34,349 nt of DNA, from the NCBI GenBank assembly GCA_002212985.1, contig NBMY01000146.1, positions 1 through 34,349 on the forward strand, read 5' to 3'. This document shows positions 7,723 through 16,000 of this stretch, piece by piece. This DNA is from Sphingobacteriales bacterium TSM_CSS. GTDB taxonomy: Bacteria > Bacteroidota > Bacteroidia > Chitinophagales > UBA2359. The notes beneath the pieces were generated by a model, which saw nothing but the letters and a program-made list of their open reading frames with translations, made no database searches and had not been told where the DNA came from. A program made the translations under genes and the position numbers. Within the stretch, counting starts at the first letter, position 1. Every line of letters begins with the position of its first letter.

Positions 7723-9924
7723 ATGAAAAATAGTTTAAAATTTATCATACTGCTTCTTTTTTCTGTCAGCATGGCAGCACAAACCGATACGCTTACCAAA
7801 ACCATTAACTTAGATGAAGTGGTTATTTCTACAGGTAAATTTACCGAAAAAAAACGCGAAGTGCCTTATCAGGTACAACTCATTACCCCGTCAAAACTGC
7901 GTTTCGACAACAACCAAACCACCGCCGATGCCTTGCTGAATACCGGCAACATCTTTGTACAAAAAAGCCAAATGGGAGGCGGAAGCCCCGTTTTGCGCGG
8001 GTTTGAAGCCAACCGCGTGCTGATTGTTGTTGACGGCGTGCGCCTGAACAACGCCATTTACCGCGCCGGACACCTGCAAAATGTCATCAGAATTGACAAC
8101 AACATGCTCGACCGCGCCGAAGTGGTATTCGGACCCAATTCGGTGCTCTACGGCAGCGATGCGCTGGGCGGTGTAATGCACTTTTACACCCGAACTCCGC
8201 AACTATCAGCAAACAAAACCAAGGTAAATGCCGGCGCCTTCTTCCGCTATGCATCGGCCAATAACGAAAAAACCGGACATGTCAATTTCAACATCGGAAC
8301 TAAAAAATGGGGATTCCTTACCTCCTTTACCTATTCCGATTTTGACGACCTGCGCCAGGGCAGCAACCGCCGTTCCGATTATCCCGATTTCGGGAAAAGA
8401 CCTTTTTATGTGGAGCGTATTAACAACACCGACAGCGCCGTGGTAAACAAAAACCCCGATAAACAAGTTGGAACGGCCTACAGCCAGTACGACCTGCTGC
8501 AAAAAATCAGATTCCGGCAAAACGATAAGGTAAACCATACTTTCAATTTTCAGTTCTCAAACACCACCGATGTGCCGCGCTACGACCGCCTTACCGAAAC
8601 ATCGGGCGGGTTGCCCCGTTTTGCCCAATGGTACTACGGCCCCGAAAAACGCCTGCTTGCCGGCTACCAACTGCAGTTAGACAAAGGGGTGAGTTGGTTT
8701 ACCAACGCCCGGCTTACCCTGGCATATCAAAACATTGAAGAAAGTAGAAACAGCCGCCGCTTTAACAACCCGGGGCTGCGCCGGCAGGTAGAAAAAGTGC
8801 AGGTATGGAGCGCCAACCTCGATGTAGCTAAAAACCTTTCAACCAATAATACCCTGCGCTACGGTGCAGAAATTACGTATAACAATGTAAACTCCTCTGC
8901 CACCTCGCTCGATATTACCACCAACTTGGTAACCCCGTGGAATACCCGCTACCCCGACGGCGGCAGCACCTACCTCACATCGGGCTTGTACCTCACCAAC
9001 CAACACCGCATGGCCGATGGTAAATTAATTGCTTCGGCCGGATTGCGTTACAGCTTGGTTCAATTAAAAGCCAAATTTGAAAGCAAGGAATTTTTCCCCT
9101 TCCCTTACTCCGAAGCAAACCAAACCAACAACGCCCTCAACGGCAACCTGGGGTTGGTATGGCTGCCTGCGCCTACCTGGAAAATCAGCCTGCTGGGTTC
9201 TACCGGTTTCAGAGCGCCCAATGTTGATGATTTGGGTAAACTGTTCGACTCGCAACCCGGAACCGTGTTTGTGCCCAACCCCAACCTCAAACCCGAATAT
9301 GCCTGGAATGCCGAGCTGGGCATTACCAAAAACCTCTTCGGCAAGTTGCAACTGGAAACTACTGCTTTCTACACCTTGCTCAACAATGCCATTGGTGCCG
9401 CTCCCTTTACCTTCAACAACCAGGATACCATTGAATACGATGGTGTACAAAGCGCCGTTTTTGCACAGGTAAACAACAGTAGCGCCTATGTTACGGGGGT
9501 AAATGCTGCCATGTTGTTTGATGTTACGAACTTCCTGTCTTTGTTTGCATCGGTTAACTACACCTACGGACGTATTAATACCGATACAACCGATTATCCG
9601 CTCGACCATATTCCGCCCATTTTTGGCAGGGCCGGCGTCAAACTTCAATCCGGCAAGCTGAAAGGCGAAATCATTACCCTTTTCAACGGTTGGAAACATA
9701 TTGAAGACTACAACCTTAATGGCGAAGACAACCAACAATACGCCACACCCGATGGTATGCCCGCATGGTTTACCCTTAACCTCCGCACTTCGTACCTGCT
9801 CAACAAAAACTTCGAAGTTCAGGCAGGTATAGAAAACTTGCTCGATGCCAATTACCGTCTTTTTGCATCGGGCGTAAGTGCGCCGGGGCGAAACTTTACA
9901 GTTACACTCAGGGGCAACCTCTGA
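7723..9924 (+). CDS. TonB-dependent outer-membrane receptor, heme/siderophore-like
   Basis: This is an outer-membrane barrel that imports a ligand using TonB energy. From the ATG at 7723 the product is 733 residues with a signal peptide ending SVSMAAQ. The reading frame is open further upstream to 7636, but those codons run through the leader hairpins. A TonB-box-like DEVVIST (about 31-37) precedes a plug domain with GGGSPVLRGFEANRVLIVVD and YGSDALGGVMHF. The barrel carries FRAP and NPNL motifs about 20 residues apart (near 497-522) and ends FTVTLRGNL. FRAP/NPNL is typical of heme receptors, but the His usually found between them is absent, so heme specificity is uncertain. No CarboxypepD N-terminal domain and no SusD partner are present, which argues against glycan uptake. 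The gene ends at a strong terminator. Confidence 0.9.
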   Translation: MKNSLKFIILLLFSVSMAAQTDTLTKTINLDEVVISTGKFTEKKREVPYQVQLITPSKLRFDNNQTTADALLNTGNIFVQKSQMGGGSPVLRGFEANRVLIVVDGVRLNNAIYRAGHLQNVIRIDNNMLDRAEVVFGPNSVLYGSDALGGVMHFYTRTPQLSANKTKVNAGAFFRYASANNEKTGHVNFNIGTKKWGFLTSFTYSDFDDLRQGSNRRSDYPDFGKRPFYVERINNTDSAVVNKNPDKQVGTAYSQYDLLQKIRFRQNDKVNHTFNFQFSNTTDVPRYDRLTETSGGLPRFAQWYYGPEKRLLAGYQLQLDKGVSWFTNARLTLAYQNIEESRNSRRFNNPGLRRQVEKVQVWSANLDVAKNLSTNNTLRYGAEITYNNVNSSATSLDITTNLVTPWNTRYPDGGSTYLTSGLYLTNQHRMADGKLIASAGLRYSLVQLKAKFESKEFFPFPYSEANQTNNALNGNLGLVWLPAPTWKISLLGSTGFRAPNVDDLGKLFDSQPGTVFVPNPNLKPEYAWNAELGITKNLFGKLQLETTAFYTLLNNAIGAAPFTFNNQDTIEYDGVQSAVFAQVNNSSAYVTGVNAAMLFDVTNFLSLFASVNYTYGRINTDTTDYPLDHIPPIFGRAGVKLQSGKLKGEIITLFNGWKHIEDYNLNGEDNQQYATPDGMPAWFTLNLRTSYLLNKNFEVQAGIENLLDANYRLFASGVSAPGRNFTVTLRGNL

Positions 9925-9979
9925 TAACCTTGTAGCCGAAATAAACATTTCCTGAAATAAAGACCGAAAAGGAATAAAC

Positions 9980-10016
9980 AAAACCGCCCGATTGTACGGC
10001 ACAGTCGGGCGGTTTT
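9980..10016. terminator. Bidirectional terminator between the receptor and the giant adhesin
   Basis: A perfect 12-bp inverted repeat (9980-9991 with 10005-10016) has the form AAAACCGCCCGA / TCGGGCGGTTTT with a 13-base loop. The stem's own A and T runs make it work in both directions. It lies between the convergent ends at 9924 and 10044. Confidence 0.88.
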
Positions 10017-10043
10017 ATTTTCATGCTACTCACAAATGCTGCC

Positions 10044-13000
10044 TTACCGTATAAGCGTTACATTGCCTTTAAAGTCTTTTTCCGTGCCATTGGTAAATGT
10101 AACGGTTGCATAATATACATACACACCCAACTCCTGGGCAACGCCTTTAAAGGTTCCGTCCCAGCCAATGGCGGGCGTGCCGCTGTCGGCATAAACTTCA
10201 CCCCCCCAACGGTTGTACACAAATAGCTCTACCAATTCTACGTTGCTGCCATTTATCCTGAACACATCATTCACCCCATCGCCGTTTGGCGAAAAAGCGT
10301 TGGGTATAATTACCAGATTATCGGGCAACAGCAACGTTACCTGCACATTATCCGAATCAGAACAACCCCATTCATCAATAGCGGTAACGGTATAAGAAGC
10401 CGTTCCTGTTACAGCTACTGTCGGGTCTGTACAGTTGTTGCACGACAAAACATCATTGCCCGATGTTGTCCAGTTGTAGGTGAGCAAAACGCCTTGCGTT
10501 GCACTGCCCGAAGCGCCCAACTGCACTTCGCCGCCCGATAAGGCAGCTGCCGGGTTCGCCACTGCCGAAACGGTTACCGCATCGGTTACAAGGGCAAGCT
10601 CAATGCGCCCGCTAACGCAGGTGGGGTCGTCAATAGCGGCCGCTTCGGCGTAATAAATGCCGGGTGCATCGGGTACAAATGTGTTGCCGCTGCCCAGCAG
10701 GTTGCCTCCCGCAGGTGCATCGTACCAGTTTACCACCGTACCGGGTTCGGCGCTTACCTCAAATGCCGCAGTGTTTATCTCGCCCGCACAAACCACCAGC
10801 GTATCTGCCGTTGCAACCGGCGCCAACGGCGGAATGCAGGTGGGACAATCGGTTACGGTAAGGGTAAAATCATCGGTGCCGGTGCAGCCGTTGTCATCGG
10901 TTACGGTTACACTGTAAGTGCCCGATGTAGTTGCATCAAGCGTTTGGGCAATACCTCCATCATTCCAGCTATAAGCGGCAAAACCTGTACCTGCATCTAA
11001 AACCGATGTTTCCCCAAGGCAAATATCGCTGTCGCCGTCAATGAACACCACCGGCAAGGGATTCACCACCACCGTAGCGCTGGCGCTGCCCGTGCAGCCC
11101 GTGGCATCGGTTACCGTTACTATGTAAATGCCCGATGCGGTAATGGTAGTGGTTTGCGTGGCATCGCCGTTGCTCCAGTCGTAGGTGGCGTAGCCGCCGC
11201 CCGCATCCAACACCGTGCTGCCGCCTGTGCAAAAACTCAACACCCCGCTAATTGCCGGACTGAGGTTGCTGTTGACCGTTACCGTAGCGCTCGCGCTGCC
11301 TGTGCAGCCGTTCATATCGCTCACCGTTACGCTGTAAGTGCCCGATGTGGTAATGGTAGTGGTTTGCGTGGCATCGCCGTTGCTCCAGTCGTAAGTGGCG
11401 TAGCCGCCGCCCGCATCCAACACCGTGCTGCCGCCTGTGCAAAAGCTCAACGCCCCGCTAATTGCCGGGCTGAGGTTGCTGTTGACCGTTACCGTAACGC
11501 TCGCGCTGCCTGTGCAGCCGTTGACATCGGTTACCGTAACTATGTAAATGCCCGATGCGGTAATGGTAGTGGTTTGCGTGGCATCGCCGTTGCTCCAGTC
11601 GTAAGTGGTGTAGCCGCCGCCCGCATCCAACACCGTGCTGCCGCCTGTGCAAAAACTAAGGGTTCCGGCAATATTAACCGTTGGGTTAGAATTTACCACT
11701 ACAGCCGTGCTTGCCGTACCGGTACACCCACCGCTGTCGCTTACGGTTACGCTGTACGCACCGGCTGTACCCGAAGTAAGCGTTTGTGCAGTACTGCCAT
11801 CGGACCACAAATACGAAGCATAGCCCGTACCGGCATCTAAAACCGTATTTTCGCCCGGACAAAGTGTTACATCGCCCACAATATTCGGGTTTAATGAAGT
11901 GCTGACCGTTACGGTGGTTTGCGCCGAACCGGTACAACCATTGCCATTGGTAACGGTAACGCCATACGTGCCCGGCGCGGTTACGGTTATTGTTGCCGTA
12001 TTTGCACCGTTACTCCAGTTATAGGTGGTAAATGACGCACCTGCATTGAGGGTTGTATTGCCACCGGCGCAAAAAGTAGTTGAACCCGAAATATTGACCA
12101 CCGGCAGTGGGTTAACTGCCACAGCAAAACTATCGGACCCTGTGCAACCCGATGCATTGGTAACCGTTACGGTATAAGTGCCGGCGGTTGTAACGCTTAT
12201 GGCTGGCGATGCAGCGCCGTTGCTCCACAAATAGACTGCAAAACCGGTTCCGGCATCTAAAACGCTGGTATTTCCGGCACAAATTGTTGCAGTTCCGGTA
12301 ATATCGGGTATTGGTGTAGCCAGAATGTTAACAGTAACACTGTTGGTTGCGGTACAGCCTGCAGCATTGGTAACCGTTACCGTATAAGTAGTGTTTGCAG
12401 CCGGCGAAACGCTGATGGAAGCCGTGGTTGCCCCCGTTGACCAGTTATACGCCGAAAAACCCGATGTACTCAAAATGGTACTGCTGCCCGGGCAAATTGT
12501 GGTGTTGCCACCAATGGCAGGTGTTCCCACAACAGTAACCGAAACGGTAGCAGCAGCGCTGCCCTGACATCCGTTGGTATCGGTTACGGTTACGCTATAC
12601 ACACCTGCCGCGCCGGCATTTGCTGTTTGCCCGTTGCTGCCATTGCTCCAGTTGTAGGCTATGTAACCGGTTCCGGCATCTAAAACAGTATTGCTGCCGG
12701 GACAAATAGTCAGGTTGCCGGTAATGGCAGGTGTTGGAGGTGGGTTAACGGTTAAGGTAAAATTATCGGAAGCGGTGCAACCGTTGGCATCGGTAGCAGT
12801 AACCGAATAGGTTCCTGCAATAGTGGCATTAATTGTTTGCCCGAATGCTCCGGTTGACCACACATATTGCGCTAAACCCGGCGTAGCGTTGAGCGGTGTT
12901 GCGGTTCCCGCACAAACATTATTATTGCCCGATATAGATACTGTTGGCGGTGCGTTAACTGTTACTGTTTCAGAGTCTGTACCCGTACAGCCTCCGGCAT

Positions 13001-16000
13001 CGGAAACCGTTACACTGTAAATGCCGGGAGTAGATGTAACCAAGGTTTGCCCTGTACTTCCATTACTCCACAAATAGGTATTAAAACCCAAACCGGCATC
13101 TAAAGTAGCGGCATCTCCCGGGCAAAGGTTTGTATTGCCGCCTATTGCCGGATTGAGTGAAGTACTTTGTGTAACCGTTGTTTGCTGTGTGGCGGTGCAG
13201 GTATTTGCATCGGTTACCGTTACACTGTAGGCACCGGCCGCAGATACGGTAATAGTTGGCGTTGTAGCACCGGTTGACCAGTTGTATTGGCTGAAACTAC
13301 CCGACACCCCTAAGCTGGTAATGCTTCCTGCGCAAAAAGTGTTGGAACCGGTTATGGTAAAGGTTGGAACTGGGTTTACCATAACCGTAGCTGTTGCCGT
13401 AGCTGTGCAGCCGCCCGCACCGGTAACCGTAACCGTGTAAGTGGTTCCGGTAATGGGGTTTACATTGATGGAAGCAGATGTTGCACCGGTTGACCACAAA
13501 TAACCCGTATAGCCCGTACCGGCATTTAGCGTTGTGGCATTGCCCGAACAAATGGTTGCATCGGGTATAACCGGCGGGGTTATACTGTTTACCGTTACCG
13601 TAACGGCCGAAGTAGCCGTACAACCGCCTGCATCGGTAACCGTTACTGTATAACCGGTAGTAGCTGACGGCGTTACACTGATGGTTTGTGTTGCTGCACC
13701 GGTTGACCACAAATAGCCCGTATAACCCGTACCGGCATCTAACACCACCGCGCTGCCTCCCGAACAAGTGTTGACCGGGGTAAATACCGGCGGTGTTGCA
13801 TTGTTTACTGTTACCAAAGCAGTTGCCGAAGCTGTACAGCCACCCGCGCCTGTAACCGTAACGGTGTAATTGGCGCTTGCCGCCGGTGAAACACTGACAG
13901 TTTGCGTTGTAGCCCCGGTTGACCACAAATAGCCCGTATAACCCGTACCGGCATCTAACACTACCGGGCTACCACCTGAACAGGTGCTGACAGGGGTAAA
14001 TACCGGCGGATTTATATTGTTAACCGTTACTGTAACATTTGATGAAGCCGTGCAGCCGCCCACACCAGTAACCGTAACCGTGTAGGTTGTTCCGGCAGTA
14101 GGGTTTACATTGATGGAAGCAGATGTTTCCCCGGTTGACCACAAATAACCCTCATAGCCTGAACCGGCATTTAGCGTTGTGATATTGCCCGAACATATGG
14201 TTGCATCGGGAATAACCGGCGGGGTTATACTGTTTACCGTTATTGTAACGTCCGAAGTGGCCGTACAACCGCCTGCATCGGTAACCGTTACAGTATAACC
14301 GGTAGTAGCTGCCGGCGTTACACTGATGGTTTGTGTTGCTGCACCGGTTGACCACAAATAGCCCGTATAACCCGTACCGGCATCTAGCACCACCGCGCTG
14401 CCTCCCGAACAAGTGTTGACCGGGGTAAATACCGGCGGTGTTGCATTGTTTACTGTTACCAAAGCAGATGCCGAGGCCGTACAGCCACCTGTGCCCGTAA
14501 CCGTAACGGTGTAATTGGCACTTGCCACCGGCGAAACACTGACAGTTTGCGTTGTAGCCCCGGTTGACCACAAATAGCCCGTATAACCCGCACCGGCATC
14601 TAACACTACCGGTGCACCACCCGAACAGATGCTGACCGGGGTAAATACGGGAGGACTAATGTTGTTAACCGTTACCGTAACATTTGACGAAGTTGTGCAG
14701 CCGCCTGTGCCCGTAACCGTTATCGTATAGGTAGTGGTGGCGGCAGGATTTACCGAAATACTCTGCGCCGTTGCACCGGTTGACCATGCATAACCGGCAT
14801 AACCCGGCCCGGCATTTAAAATGGCGCTGCTCCCCGGCGAACATACAGCAGCAGGCGGTATTACCGGCGGCATTACCGTAAATACCGTTACTGTTGCACT
14901 GGTGGTGGCCGTACACCCGCCCGCACCCGAAACCGTTACGGTGTATGCCGTGGTAGCTGCCGGACTTACATTAATTGCCGGTGTAGTTGCACCATTTGAC
15001 CATGTATAAGAGGTAAAACCCGTACCAACGGCTGTAAGGGTAGCTGTTTGCCCGGGACAAATGCTGGCAGAAGCTACAACAGGCTGGTTTACACTGTTTA
15101 CCGTAACCGTAGTGCCGGCAGTGGCCGTACAACCGGCAGCATTGGTTACGGTTACGTTGTATGCAGTAGTAACAGCAGGGTTAATGGTAATGGTTTGCGA
15201 AGTTGCCCCCGTTGACCATGTATAAGCGGTATAAGGCCCGGGGCTGCCTGCATCTAAAGTTACCGGGTTTCCACCCAAACATAAGGAAGGCAATGACATA
15301 ACAGGCGGCGCAATATTGCTTACCGTTACCGAAACAGCAGCCGAAGCCGTGCAGCCGCCCGAAGCGGTAACCGTTACCGTATAATTGGTAGTGGCAGCCG
15401 GTGTAACGGTAATGCTTTGCCCCGTTGCCCCGGTTGACCATGTATAGCCGGTGTAACCGCCGCCGGCATTGAGGGTTATGGCTCCGCCCGGTGTACAGCT
15501 TGTTGCCGGCGGAATAACAGGCGGCGGAAGCGCCCCAACAGTTACGGTAGCGCTTGCCGATGCCGTACAGCTGCCTGCACCCGTAACCGTTACGGTGTAC
15601 GTGGTGGTGGCAACCGGGCTTACATTAATAGTTTGTGTATTGGCGCCGGTTGACCATGCATAGTTGGTATAACCGCCACCGGCATTGAGCGCTACCGGGC
15701 TGCCCGGTGTACAACTGGAAGCTCCTGGAATAGACGGCGGCGTTAAGTTATTTACCGTTACCGCCACACTTGCACTGGCCGTACAACCCGATGTGTTGGT
15801 AACCGTAACCGTGTAGGTAGTGGTGGCGGCAGGATTTACCGTAATACTTTGCCCTGTTGCCCCGGTTGACCATGCATAACTGCTGTAACTGTTTCCGGCA
15901 TTTAAAGTAACGCCGGCGCCGCCTTGGCAAACAGAAGCCGGGGGTATGGAAGGCGGCGTAACAGCGCCGGGCGAAAGTGTTACAGTTGCCACATCGCAAC

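Larger units (their letters stand above)
10850..15965 (-). repeat. 24-unit tandem repeat array (about 210 bp per unit) within the adhesin
   Basis: I count 24 consecutive units of about 68-74 residues. The consensus has a C-x-G near the start, then LDAG-x-GY, Y-x-WSTGA-x-x-Q-x-I, Y-x-VTVT, GCTAS and VTVN. The Cys in the first strand and the Cys in GC are kept in almost every unit, so a disulfide within each unit is likely. Units nearer the C-terminus (units 13-24) have P-x-I-x-G starts and WSNG; the N-terminal 12 have PP starts and WSTG, suggesting two expansion phases. Confidence 0.9.

Noticed and set aside
11154..11840. Long plus-strand frame with an internally repeated Ala/Arg-rich product
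   Set aside because: It is the antisense shadow of the 210-bp repeats of the adhesin; its repeats follow that period and the composition is unlike a real protein.
10850..15965. Possible CRISPR or satellite array
   Set aside because: The period is about 210 bp, all units are in one open frame, and there are no short repeats with unique spacers; it is a protein repeat.
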